Shown here: piece by piece, positions 25,731 through 34,048 of the stretch
Position numbering within the stretch: position 1 is the stretch's first letter
Layout: each line of letters starts with the position of its first letter
From: an uncultured Clostridia bacterium
GTDB taxonomy: Bacteria > Bacillota > Clostridia > Christensenellales > UBA3700
Assembly (NCBI GenBank): GCA_947246685.1
Contig: CAMXSN010000008.1
Span: 1 to 58,987, forward strand
DNA: 58,987 nt
Direction of reading: 5' to 3'
The notes under the pieces: generated by a model
Seen by the model: only the letters and a program-made list of their open reading frames with translations
What the model was told of the DNA's origin: nothing
Database searches by the model: none
Program-made: the position numbers and the translations under genes

Positions 25731-26267
25731 CTATATGATTTCCGTATTTAATAAATCGTTGCCCTTTTCCAAAAGATTGGCAAGTTTTTCTTCGGTATCG
25801 TCGATTACCGGCAATAACGACTTTGTTTTTTTGATTACGAGCTTTTTATATATGAAATAATTTGCTCCGCAAAGTATAATGCCTATTATGCCGAGAATAA
25901 CACCGCAGACAAATGCGGGAATACTGTTAGACATCAGCATGGTGAGGCTCATCCCGCCGCCAAGAATAAGCGCGGCAATGCTGCCGAAAATATAAGCAAA
26001 AACGCTTGCACCCGCAGTCTTTGCCCGACGCAGACTGTTGACAGTCTTATACATATCTTCCGCCTGTCGTTCGAGTTTAATCAACTCTTGCTTGTGTTTT
26101 TGTTTTCTATCGCGCTTAAGCGACATAGTTACACCGTCTATCCTCGCAGTAGTCGTCGAAGTAACTTCCCAACCGAATGCCTCATACATATCAATTACTT
26201 TGATTTGATCTTTAGCTTTTACGTTTATCGTTCTGTACTCATAAGAAACGAAATCCTTGTCTTGCAT
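25731..26267 (-). CDS. Two-helix membrane protein with coiled-coil, unknown
   Basis: 178 residues: a soluble N-terminal domain (VSYEYRTINVKAKDQIKVIDMYEAFGWEVTS, which looks like an alpha/beta fold), a basic coiled-coil (about 65-90), two membrane helices (about 95-145) and an acidic C-terminal helix. No known motif. First gene of the pair; GGAGG lies eight bases before ATG and a promoter at 26351-26379 on minus. Confidence 0.7.
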   Translation of the reverse strand: MQDKDFVSYEYRTINVKAKDQIKVIDMYEAFGWEVTSTTTARIDGVTMSLKRDRKQKHKQELIKLERQAEDMYKTVNSLRRAKTAGASVFAYIFGSIAALILGGGMSLTMLMSNSIPAFVCGVILGIIGIILCGANYFIYKKLVIKKTKSLLPVIDDTEEKLANLLEKGNDLLNTEII

Positions 26268-26326
26268 ATTTGATTCCTCCGTGAATTTATTCTGTCTTTC
26301 GTTAAGTCTGCCGACGCGCGTTTCGA

Positions 26327-26379
26327 TTGACTTTTCCGTGAGACAAGTGTATCATAATATTGAAGTCGAAATAAATCAA
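26327..26379. promoter_or_regulatory. Divergent promoters with overlapping -10 boxes
   Basis: Plus: TTGACT (26327-26332), 17 bases, TATCAT (26350-26355) for the TetR gene. Minus: TTGATT (26374-26379), 17 bases, TATGAT (26351-26356) for the membrane protein pair. The -10 boxes occupy the same bases, so the two directions must compete and one bound repressor could block both. Confidence 0.65.
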
Positions 26380-26453
26380 CCCCTTAAAATCGCAAAAAGA
26401 CACTACCCTTTGATTTGTCAGCTGAAATGAGACGAAATAGGAGATTTTGTATC

Positions 26454-26972
26454 ATGGAATATGCACCGGAAGAATATACGAGGCACTATATAGTTCAAGC
26501 GCTGTTTAAGTTGATGAGCGAATACCGTTATGATAAAATAACAATAACCGATATTGCCGAAAAAGCCGGCGTAGGCAGAGCGACGTTTTATCGTTATTTT
26601 AAGAGTAAAGAAGACGTGATAAATTTTTATTTTGAACATAATAAAAAACAATTTGTCTTCCAACAGCATTTTTTACCCAGATGTAAAGAAGATTACATAG
26701 AAATAGTAACGGACGTACTGACACTTTTTAAGAAGAATAAAGAGCCGTTCCGACTTCTAAGAGGAGCGCGTCTCGAATACTTTTATCTCGACTATCTGAA
26801 CAAAAACTTTATTTCGAAATTTCAAAACCAATATCCTAACAAAAATCAATATGCCCCGTATCTATATGCCGGCATGCTGTTCAACATCTCTATGGCTTGG
26901 TTGGACAACGACTGCGATCAAGATATAAGCGCGCTTGCCGATATGATTGTCAATTCAATTTATTTCGAGTGA
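26454..26972 (+). CDS. TetR/AcrR family regulator
   Basis: 172 residues from the ATG at 26454 (AGGAG upstream; the longer frame lacks a site). N-terminal helix-turn-helix KITITDIAEKAGVGRATFYRYFKSKEDVINFY (about residues 25-56) is classical TetR; the C-terminal domain (TetR_C-type, DhaS-like) binds an unknown ligand. Divergent from the two membrane protein genes with overlapping promoters, and upstream of the sulfate-related genes, so either could be its target. Confidence 0.9.
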   Translation: MEYAPEEYTRHYIVQALFKLMSEYRYDKITITDIAEKAGVGRATFYRYFKSKEDVINFYFEHNKKQFVFQQHFLPRCKEDYIEIVTDVLTLFKKNKEPFRLLRGARLEYFYLDYLNKNFISKFQNQYPNKNQYAPYLYAGMLFNISMAWLDNDCDQDISALADMIVNSIYFE

Positions 26973-27048
26973 TTTACATTATTAACTAAATAGCCGTTAC
27001 GTTAATTTCCTTAAAAACTATTTGCTGACAACGCTTAATCGCACTATA

Positions 27049-27069
27049 ATGCGGCTACCCTAGCCGCAT
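27049..27069. promoter_or_regulatory. Perfect hairpin/operator ATGCGGCTA-CCC-TAGCCGCAT
   Basis: Nine-base arms 27049-27057 and 27061-27069 with no T-run; ten bases upstream of the -35 of the TSUP promoter. Either the TetR transcript end or an operator. Confidence 0.5.
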
Positions 27070-27079
27070 ACCGATTCGA

Positions 27080-27108
27080 TTGACAAATTCGATTTTTTAA
27101 CATATAAT
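27080..27108 (+). promoter_or_regulatory. Consensus promoter of the TSUP/sulfatase operon
   Basis: TTGACA (27080-27085), exactly 17 bases, TATAAT (27103-27108): both hexamers perfect. The start codon at 27119 is only ten bases past the -10, so the message would be nearly leaderless. Confidence 0.85.
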
Positions 27109-27118
27109 TAAATAAAAT

Positions 27119-27916
27119 ATGACAGCATTAATATATTTTTTTATAGCTTTAATTTGCACGTTTGCAGGCGCCATAACAGGCATGGGCGGCGGCGTCGTAA
27201 TCAAACCCGTGCTCGATATGATGGGCGATTTCGACAGCGCTTCGATAGGAGCTTTGTCCTCGATTACGGTATTGGCTATGTCGGTCACGACGTTTATCCG
27301 GCAAGTGGGAAAAAAAAGAAGCACTTCAATAGCTAAACTGCTTGCATTGGGCATATCTTCCGCGGGCGGCGGCGCGCTCGGTCAATATATATTCGAATTG
27401 ATGACCGAAGGAGCGGCGAATGCTCCCACGATAAAAATAATCCAAAATTCCATATTGCTCGTCTTGATAGTATGCATATTTTTCTATATGATTTTCAGAA
27501 ATAAAATCAAACCGCTGCACCTTAAAAATATCGTATTTTATATTTTGACGGGACTGGTGCTAGGCATACTATCGTCTTTTCTGGGAATCGGAGGAGGCCC
27601 GCTGAACGTCGCTATATTGATGATATTATTCGGTATGGAAATTAAAGAGGCGACGTTTGCATCTATATTGACGATAATGTTTGCGCAAATTGCAAAGATA
27701 GTGACGATACTCATAGGCGGAGGTTTCGGAACTTACAATTTGTCAATGCTCCCCTATATGGTGATCGCCGGAGTGCTGGGCGGACTCATCGGAAGTCTTG
27801 TCGGCAAAAAGATATCCGGCAAATTCACGGCTGTAGCATTCAATATAATGCAGCTAGCCGTAATGATAATATGCATAGTCAATATCACTACAAACTCACT
27901 GGCTTTGAACGCTTAA
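27119..27916 (+). CDS. TSUP family exporter (TauE/SafE type)
   Basis: Membrane permease of the family that exports sulfite or organosulfonates. Eight or so helices in two repeats, each with the hallmark glycine motif: GAITGMGGGVVIKP (residues 17-30) and SFLGIGGGPLNVA (second half). 265 residues is typical. No ribosome-binding site precedes the ATG and the promoter ends ten bases away, so I infer a leaderless start; no in-frame alternative keeps the first helix. Followed 43 bases later by a sulfatase, which fits removal of sulfur anions released by it. Confidence 0.88.
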   Translation: MTALIYFFIALICTFAGAITGMGGGVVIKPVLDMMGDFDSASIGALSSITVLAMSVTTFIRQVGKKRSTSIAKLLALGISSAGGGALGQYIFELMTEGAANAPTIKIIQNSILLVLIVCIFFYMIFRNKIKPLHLKNIVFYILTGLVLGILSSFLGIGGGPLNVAILMILFGMEIKEATFASILTIMFAQIAKIVTILIGGGFGTYNLSMLPYMVIAGVLGGLIGSLVGKKISGKFTAVAFNIMQLAVMIICIVNITTNSLALNA

Positions 27917-27959
27917 AGCCGATGCCTCGACAGGCAAATATATCAACAACGGAGACAAT

Positions 27960-29282
27960 ATGAACATTGTATTATATTTCAGCGACCAGCAACGATATGA
28001 CACCATCAACGAGGACGTGACGCCCAACATCTTCGCAATGGCGGACGACAGTATATTCTTCGACAATGCTTTTACGTGTCAACCTGTATGCGGACCGGCG
28101 CGGGCATGCATACAGACAGGCGAATACGCGTCTCGAAATAAATGTTATATCAACGGTATTTCGATGGACAAAGACAACGACGATACTCTTGCCAAAATTC
28201 TTGTCCGCAACGGATACAATACCTCGTATATAGGCAAATGGCATTTAGCGTCCGACACGGCGGGATTCAAGCCAAAATCCAATCTGCAGAAATCGGCTGT
28301 TCCGCAAGAATTACGCGGCGGCTACAACGACTATTGGCTGGCGGCGGACTGCCTGGAATTTACTTCTGACGTGCACGGCGGATATATGTTTGACAAAGAC
28401 AATAATAAGATTCAATTCCAAGGCATCCGCAGCGACTGCATAAACGATTTTGCATTAGATTATATCGACAGGTACGACAAAGACAAGCCGTTCTTTCTGA
28501 TGATATCCCAGCTCGAACCGCACCATCAAAATACCGCCAACTCATTTCAATGCGCAGAAGGCGACGACGCGCAGTTTATCGACGCTCCCTACCCTGCCGA
28601 CCTGATTGGTCTAAAAGGAAATTACAAGACGGAATATGCCCGCTATCTTGCGTGCTGTAATCGTCTGGATAAGAATTTTGCGGACATCATTCAGAAAATA
28701 AAAGATAAAGGCATTTGGGACGATACCGTAATTATTTATACTTCCGACCACGGTTGTCACTTTAAGACAAGAAATATGGAGTATAAGCGCAGCGCGCACG
28801 AAGCAAGCGCGCATTTGCCGTTTCTCATGACGGGCGGCGGACTTGAAAAGCTGAGCGCGGCGCAAAAATATATAGGCAAACGCTTCGGCGGATTCGTCAG
28901 TCTTCTCGATCTCACCGCCACGATATTGGATATATCCGGAGCCGAAATACCTCAAAGATATCAAAGCAAAAGTATTCTGCCAATGCTTGAATCCCAAAAA
29001 GGCAGGAATCACATATTTATGCAAATAAGCGAGTCGCAATTGGGACGCGCAATAATTACGGATAAGTATACTTACAGCGTAAAAAAGCCGTTCTCGTTCG
29101 GTATGGAAAGCGCGACAAGCAAATTATACAGAGAAGATTTGCTCTACGACAACACTGCCGATCCCGCCCAACATAAAAATCTTATTAGAAATAAAAAATA
29201 TAAACAGATAAAAAAAGAACTCAAAAAAATCTTACTTGCAGATATCGAAGAGATAGAAAACGTAAAGGCGAAGATTTTTTAA
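27960..29282 (+). CDS. Type I sulfatase
   Basis: Hydrolyses a sulfate ester, probably of a host or dietary glycan. The active-site motif CGPARACIQTG carries Cys44 in C-x-P-x-R, the residue converted to formylglycine; metal ligands are seen in the N-terminus (YFSDQQRYD) and in YTSDHGCHF (DHG). 440 residues, no signal peptide, so it acts inside the cell on imported substrate. GGAG precedes the ATG. The convergent neighbour encodes the anaerobic Cys-type maturase it needs. Confidence 0.93.
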   Translation: MNIVLYFSDQQRYDTINEDVTPNIFAMADDSIFFDNAFTCQPVCGPARACIQTGEYASRNKCYINGISMDKDNDDTLAKILVRNGYNTSYIGKWHLASDTAGFKPKSNLQKSAVPQELRGGYNDYWLAADCLEFTSDVHGGYMFDKDNNKIQFQGIRSDCINDFALDYIDRYDKDKPFFLMISQLEPHHQNTANSFQCAEGDDAQFIDAPYPADLIGLKGNYKTEYARYLACCNRLDKNFADIIQKIKDKGIWDDTVIIYTSDHGCHFKTRNMEYKRSAHEASAHLPFLMTGGGLEKLSAAQKYIGKRFGGFVSLLDLTATILDISGAEIPQRYQSKSILPMLESQKGRNHIFMQISESQLGRAIITDKYTYSVKKPFSFGMESATSKLYREDLLYDNTADPAQHKNLIRNKKYKQIKKELKKILLADIEEIENVKAKIF

Positions 29283-29337
29283 CGCTATTAGCATTCCGGT
29301 CGAACGGTAAAATGCTCTGCCGAGTAATTTGAGCCGC

Positions 29338-30438
29338 TCAATCGGATCTTGATTTTTGATTAGCAAATACTTGAAAAAGCGGCAAGCATTCTTTGAAAAA
29401 ACGCTTATACGCTTGACAGTAATCGCGGTCTTCTCTCGAACGTTTGCATCCCCCTCCTCGACATAAGCGGAAATATTCGCAATCATTGCATTGAGGCGCG
29501 ACTTGAACAGAGTTGCGCAAGAATTGATAAGCTTTCGGCGCCGCCGCTATTTTGTCAAAATCACTGTCGTTGACATTGCCAAGCAACCATTCGTCCAAAC
29601 AATAAAAATCACACGGATAGACGTTGCCGTTGGCTTCAACGACAAATTGACGCGAGCAAAAACCGTTCATCCCGCACTGTTCGGCATTCCCGCCTAGAAA
29701 TAATCTAACGAAATTGTCAAACTGCCTAATGCTGATGTATTCGCCGTTGACGTAATCTTTTACGTAGAGATTAAAAAGCTTGATTAGAAAAGACGCGTAT
29801 TGATCGACGTCCATATACAAATTACTTTCTCTCTTATCCCCAAAGGGTCTTAAACAAGGAATGAATTGCAAATACTTAATTCCCAAGCTCTTAAAATAAC
29901 CGTATACCTTTTCGACGCGCTCGGCGGTATACCCTGTCGCGACTGCTAGAACGTTGAAATCCGCGCCGCGCGTTGCGAGCAAGTCCATAGATTTTTTAAC
30001 CCGCGCAAACGTGTCATTTGACTCGGCGTCCAATCTAAAACGGTTGGCGTCTCGATCTCCGTCTAAACTCAATCCTAATAAAAATTTGTGTTTGATAAAA
30101 AAATCTACCCATTCGCAATCTATCAACGTACCGTTTGTCTGTAAACCGTAGAATATATTACTACCGCGCGCGTTGAACTTATCTACCAAAGAAATGAAAT
30201 TTATAAAAAACTCTTTGCCTGCAATCAAAGGTTCTCCGCCTTGAAAAGCAAAGAAAATGCTTCCGCCGTCGCAAAAATCAAGCGCTTTACGAATAAGATT
30301 CTCCGACGTATCCGACGACATTATACCGTAACATTGTTCCGTCCGCGATTGCGCCACTGAGTGATAAAAACAATATTGGCAACGCATATTGCAATTACTC
30401 GACGCAGGTTTTATCATTATTGACAAATTCTTTTTCAT
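29338..30438 (-). CDS. Anaerobic sulfatase maturase (radical SAM, SPASM)
   Basis: Converts the active-site Cys of sulfatases to formylglycine without oxygen. Radical SAM cluster CNMRCQYC (Cys16, 20, 23), GGEPL, and C-terminal SPASM cysteines (CGMNGFCSRQFVVEANGNVYPCDFYCLDEW, then CNDCEYFRLCRGGGCKRSREDRDYC). I set the start at 30438 (MKKNLSIMIKP), which is the conserved start; the longer frame would begin inside the operator palindrome. Adjacent to and convergent with its sulfatase. Its own promoter and a large palindrome lie upstream. Confidence 0.93.
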   Translation of the reverse strand: MKKNLSIMIKPASSNCNMRCQYCFYHSVAQSRTEQCYGIMSSDTSENLIRKALDFCDGGSIFFAFQGGEPLIAGKEFFINFISLVDKFNARGSNIFYGLQTNGTLIDCEWVDFFIKHKFLLGLSLDGDRDANRFRLDAESNDTFARVKKSMDLLATRGADFNVLAVATGYTAERVEKVYGYFKSLGIKYLQFIPCLRPFGDKRESNLYMDVDQYASFLIKLFNLYVKDYVNGEYISIRQFDNFVRLFLGGNAEQCGMNGFCSRQFVVEANGNVYPCDFYCLDEWLLGNVNDSDFDKIAAAPKAYQFLRNSVQVAPQCNDCEYFRLCRGGGCKRSREDRDYCQAYKRFFKECLPLFQVFANQKSRSD

Positions 30439-30460
30439 ATGATATTTCCGTATAATTTTA

Positions 30461-30496
30461 ATCGACATATTATGGAAAATTCCATAATATGTCGAT
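30461..30496. promoter_or_regulatory. 34-base inverted repeat over the maturase transcription start
   Basis: Arms of 17 bases (30461-30477 and 30480-30496), inner core TTATGGAAAATTCCATAA, two-base centre, no mismatch. It begins four bases after the -10 box on minus, so it is placed to block transcription when bound, or forms a 5' hairpin in the message. Confidence 0.75.
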
Positions 30497-30499
30497 GTC

Positions 30500-30528
30500 A
30501 GTATAACTTAAAATCGATAAAATTTCAA
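30500..30528 (-). promoter_or_regulatory. Promoter of the sulfatase maturase
   Basis: On minus: TTGAAA (30523-30528), 17 bases, TATACT (30500-30505). Confidence 0.7.
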
Positions 30529-30628
30529 GAGTATGCGTCAATCTAAATACCGACCGCACGATAAGAGATAGCTGATTTATCAATTAATAACGCGCAATAC
30601 CGCTCTTTTTCGCTGCAAAAAATAACCC

Positions 30629-30657
30629 TTGACTTTTGAGCTCGACTGTTATATATT
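30629..30657 (+). promoter_or_regulatory. Promoter of the small protein at 30697
   Basis: TTGACT (30629-30634), 17 bases, TATATT (30652-30657). Confidence 0.65.
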
Positions 30658-30696
30658 AATTATATAACAATTAATTAACTTTGTATGGAGGAAAAA

Positions 30697-31038
30697 ATGG
30701 CAAACGTTATCAGTTACAAAACAGTAAAAATCAAACCTGAAAATGCAGTTGTCGGCGAAGGTACCGTGGCAAGATGCAAATACGCGGGCAGTAGCAGCGT
30801 GGGAATCGGTCCTCTGTCGAAAACTACGCATATCTACAAAGTATACCTCGACGTCGAAGGTGTCGATAAACAGATTGTAGTCAAAGTAAAAGAAAAGCAA
30901 GGTTGGAACGCAAGCATCGTAGACAACGCTATGTCGATCGGCAAAATGTTCAGCAAAAAAATGCCGATCAACGAAGGCGAAAAACTCTCGATAACCTATG
31001 ACAAATCAAAACCGAAAAAGTGCAATATCAACGAATAA
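30697..31038 (+). CDS. Small soluble protein, unknown
   Basis: 113 residues from the ATG at 30697, preceded by GGAGG at six bases. Beta-rich and lysine-rich with no signal peptide, no cysteine pair of note and no motif I recognise; the middle reads like a DUF3592-type or OB-like strand series (HIYKVYLDVEGVDKQIVVKVK), but I do not claim a family. It has its own promoter and a terminator-like hairpin right after the stop, so it is a single-gene unit. Confidence 0.75.
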   Translation: MANVISYKTVKIKPENAVVGEGTVARCKYAGSSSVGIGPLSKTTHIYKVYLDVEGVDKQIVVKVKEKQGWNASIVDNAMSIGKMFSKKMPINEGEKLSITYDKSKPKKCNINE

Positions 31039-31043
31039 TACTC

Positions 31044-31070
31044 TTCGCCGTCCCGATAAGGGGCGGCGAA
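31044..31070 (+). terminator. Terminator-like hairpin
   Basis: TTCGCCGTCCC (31044-31054) pairs with GGGGCGGCGAA (31060-31070), one G-U; starts six bases after the stop at 31038. No T-run follows, so strength is doubtful. Confidence 0.55.
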
Positions 31071-31213
31071 AGTCGTTTATAACGATTTTGTGAATATTTT
31101 TATCGAATTTATCGTAGCTAGACTATAAAATAATTCTATGTAAATTATATGTAAAATACCAAATTATATTTACTTCTAGTAACTTTAGTGATATAATTAA
31201 AATACAAAATGAA

Positions 31214-31339
31214 ATGAGGACACATATAATCGATTCAGACGATAGAAATTTCGGTAAAAACTTACAGCTCTTGATTTTTGAAGATTATGCGGACTTCGTA
31301 CATGAATCCAGCTTGAATGGATGGACGGATTATGAATAA
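31214..31339 (+). CDS. Possible 41-codon ORF
   Basis: ATG at 31214 to TAA at 31339 reads MRTHIIDSDDRNFGKN then LQLLIFEDYADFVHES, balanced in amino-acid use and overlapping the next gene's start by eight bases. No clear ribosome-binding site, and I recognise no family. Might be a small regulator or a decayed fragment. Confidence 0.3.
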   Translation: MRTHIIDSDDRNFGKNLQLLIFEDYADFVHESSLNGWTDYE

Positions 31340-32078
31340 TAAATTCAAAACCATAATTATAATATCAATATTAGTAATTATTATTCTCATGTATTTCTGC
31401 GCTTGCGATAACGATTTTCAATCAACGTTTTCTCCCCCGTCCGACCCTGTCAAAAACCAGACTGAAGAATACGGAATTGCTCTTCCCGTAAGAGATTCTG
31501 ATTCCATAAAAATAGGAAAATTCATCTTGGCCGGCGCCGTTTCTTATAGACTTTACTGCATATACGAAGTGTTGCCTAATGATTTCGATAACTTTGAAAA
31601 GTTAATCCAATCATGTCAATATTATAAAGGCAAAATAAATATCAAGAACTTATCGGCCATTCCCAAAATGAACGAAAACGTATTCAAAGAAAACGACGAG
31701 TGCGACTGGCTATCGCACGAAGGTTATGTTTGGATAGGCAAAAAATACGCTAATAAGTTTTATTACATAGCTCAAACTAACATAATAACGATAGAAGGCG
31801 GTAAATTTTTTATTTACCTAAGTAAATTTATTTTCTCAAATAACCAAACTCCCAATGAGAGCGGCGTTGAATATAAAACAGATTTAAGTTGGGAACAACT
31901 TAAATCAATTTACAATGCTTATCCTATAAATGACAATGAGCGAACAATCGATATCGATTGCTATATATACTACAACCAGGTCAGCGGATCCGATTATACC
32001 ACAAAAGCTTACGTAAAGTTAATCTATAATGAGGAAAAGAGCACAATCGAAATTTCGAAAGACTTCACCTTAAAATAA
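31332..32078 (+). CDS. Putative lipoprotein next to ABC transporter
   Basis: 248 residues from ATG 31332 (MNNKFKTIIIIS). A very hydrophobic N-terminal helix ends at CAC before DNDF, a plausible though imperfect lipobox. The mature part is rich in aromatic and charged residues, unknown family. It ends two bases before the ATP-binding gene, so lipoprotein, ATPase and permease form one operon; it may be a surface partner of that transporter, or an immunity/sensor lipoprotein as found beside antimicrobial-peptide exporters. Confidence 0.65.
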   Translation: MNNKFKTIIIISILVIIILMYFCACDNDFQSTFSPPSDPVKNQTEEYGIALPVRDSDSIKIGKFILAGAVSYRLYCIYEVLPNDFDNFEKLIQSCQYYKGKINIKNLSAIPKMNENVFKENDECDWLSHEGYVWIGKKYANKFYYIAQTNIITIEGGKFFIYLSKFIFSNNQTPNESGVEYKTDLSWEQLKSIYNAYPINDNERTIDIDCYIYYNQVSGSDYTTKAYVKLIYNEEKSTIEISKDFTLK

Positions 32079-32080
32079 TT

Positions 32081-32950
32081 ATGTCAATTATCGAAATTAA
32101 AAAACTAAAAAAATCATACGGAAAAAAACTGGCGTTGGATATACCCTCGTTAAACGTCGAACATGGTGCGTCTATAGGCATTTTCGGCGCTAACGGCTCT
32201 GGAAAGAGCACGCTTATCAAATGTATCACCGGATTACTGCCTTATGAAGGACAGATATTTATCGACGGCAATGACATAAGAAAACAACCATCGATTCTTG
32301 CCGACGTGGGAATATTGATAGAAGAACCCGCATTATACAAAGATATGACTGGAAGAAAAAATATCATGTATTTCTGCTCTGACACAACCGCTATACACGA
32401 ATATGCAGAATTACTCGGTATCACCGACATACTTGACAAAAAAGTTAAATCGTATTCTCTGGGGATGCGACAAAAATTAGCGATACTTCTTGCATGCGTA
32501 AAAGGCAAAAAACTAATTTTGCTTGACGAGCCCTTTAACGGACTGGATATAATCAGCGTGGAAAAAGCGATAGAACTGTTGAATTTATGTCGACAACGGG
32601 GAGCAAGCATCTTACTGACTTCGCATCAATTGGAAATATCACAAAAAGCCATAGATATGTATTATTTGCTTAAAAACACGCAAATCTATGACTGCACCGC
32701 GCCGAAACCTTTCGGCGGTCTCAAATATCTTGTGGAATTTTTCGATATCGATTCTGTAAAGAGCGCGTATTCATTATTATCAGAAAACGATATTATCTGT
32801 TCGCTTTCCGATTACGCCTTAAAAATACAAAGCGACGGGCAATCCGTATCGGACATCGCACAAATACTCAAAGACTTCAACGTCAAAAAGATCGAAGACA
32901 TTTCTTATTCCGTCAAAGAAGCATATCTGCAAATGGAGATTAAAGAATGA
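32081..32950 (+). CDS. ABC transporter ATP-binding protein
   Basis: Energises the membrane protein encoded next. Walker A GANGSGKST (residues about 35-43), signature SYSLGMRQKLA, Walker B LILLDEPFNGLD and H-loop TSHQLE are all intact. 289 residues with a C-terminal extension, like the CcmA/BcrA-type ATPases of antimicrobial-peptide or lantibiotic resistance exporters. Little ribosome-binding site, so probably coupled to the lipoprotein gene before it. Overlaps the permease start by four bases. Confidence 0.92.
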   Translation: MSIIEIKKLKKSYGKKLALDIPSLNVEHGASIGIFGANGSGKSTLIKCITGLLPYEGQIFIDGNDIRKQPSILADVGILIEEPALYKDMTGRKNIMYFCSDTTAIHEYAELLGITDILDKKVKSYSLGMRQKLAILLACVKGKKLILLDEPFNGLDIISVEKAIELLNLCRQRGASILLTSHQLEISQKAIDMYYLLKNTQIYDCTAPKPFGGLKYLVEFFDIDSVKSAYSLLSENDIICSLSDYALKIQSDGQSVSDIAQILKDFNVKKIEDISYSVKEAYLQMEIKE

Positions 32951-33930
32951 AAAGAGAATTCAAAAAATTTTTTACAAGAAAATATATTCTCACCATCTTG
33001 CCGATTTTAATTATAATTATTATTCTGGGATGGAACGAAACTTTTTTCGGTGGAAACAAATCAGATTCTTCGGTATACAGTGATTTTATCAACGGAATAA
33101 AGCCCTATGATACTCGGGAAGAACTTGAAGAATTATACGACAGCGTTTTTTTTACGACGGAATATCCCGGTATGGAAATAACCTATAATCAAAAGAAAAA
33201 CAATTTCATTAAATCCGTATACGGTCTGTGCCTTGAAAAAAATCTGCCTTACGATAGCGTAACGGAAATGGGAAATTTCAAATATACGCAATTTCATTTC
33301 TTCTCTTATTTCTGTATTTATATGTGCAATTTTATATTGCTATCTGCGATAATCATAGGATCGTTTTACCAGACGTCGGACTTTCTCAATAAGACGGCAA
33401 AACTCGTATACACTTCCGGAGAAAAACGCACTAAGATAGTCGCGCGGAAGTATTGCGTATCGCTTTTCTCCCTAGCCGTAATAGTGGCGCTGATAGACGC
33501 GATATTTGCATTTGCCGGATTAAAACTTTCATTTACCGGAGCAAAGTACTGTGTGATTTTTGCCGACGGCACGCTTTATTATATGAATTACTTATCCTTT
33601 GTAACGCTGAATATATTCTCTCACCTGCTAATGTTAATAACCGTCTATACCTTCGTATATTATTTTGCCGCGCTGATTAAAAACGGAATCATAGCCTCGT
33701 GCGCGTTTTTGTCAATAACAACCATTCTGCTTTTCTTGGGCACGTCGGCGCAAGAAAGCGCGCAAGCAATATTTACCGCAATGTTTACGGAAGGTCTAGC
33801 CGCGGCAATCACGTTCCGTCCGATCTCTACGCTTAAATATATCGCGCTTTATACGCCGTTTGTATTGTCCGCAGCGATTATGGCAACCGTAACAAATCTG
33901 CGTCTCAAGCACAGTGATTACAGCCGATAG
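32947..33930 (+). CDS. ABC transporter permease
   Basis: 327 residues: one N-terminal helix, a roughly 80-residue extracellular domain, then five or so helices (FCIYMCNFILLSAIIIGSF onward), the layout of ABC-2 type permeases. Its ATG overlaps the ATPase stop (ATGA). Substrate unknown. Followed by a strong bidirectional hairpin at 33982-34017. Confidence 0.85.
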   Translation: MKREFKKFFTRKYILTILPILIIIIILGWNETFFGGNKSDSSVYSDFINGIKPYDTREELEELYDSVFFTTEYPGMEITYNQKKNNFIKSVYGLCLEKNLPYDSVTEMGNFKYTQFHFFSYFCIYMCNFILLSAIIIGSFYQTSDFLNKTAKLVYTSGEKRTKIVARKYCVSLFSLAVIVALIDAIFAFAGLKLSFTGAKYCVIFADGTLYYMNYLSFVTLNIFSHLLMLITVYTFVYYFAALIKNGIIASCAFLSITTILLFLGTSAQESAQAIFTAMFTEGLAAAITFRPISTLKYIALYTPFVLSAAIMATVTNLRLKHSDYSR

Positions 33931-33981
33931 ATATATATACTGCAAACTGCGCGATCATAGAGTTAAACGCATTATTAACGT

Positions 33982-34017
33982 ACAACGGGAATAGCGCTGT
34001 CGCTCTATTCCCGTTGT
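33982..34017. terminator. Hairpin between convergent genes
   Basis: Thirteen-base perfect stem ACAACGGGAATAG / CTATTCCCGTTGT with a ten-base loop, lying between the permease stop (plus) and the lipoprotein stop (minus). No T-run on either strand, so the role as terminator is inferred from position. Confidence 0.6.
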
Positions 34018-34048
34018 GATTAAGGAGTATTATCGTCCGGTACGAAAA

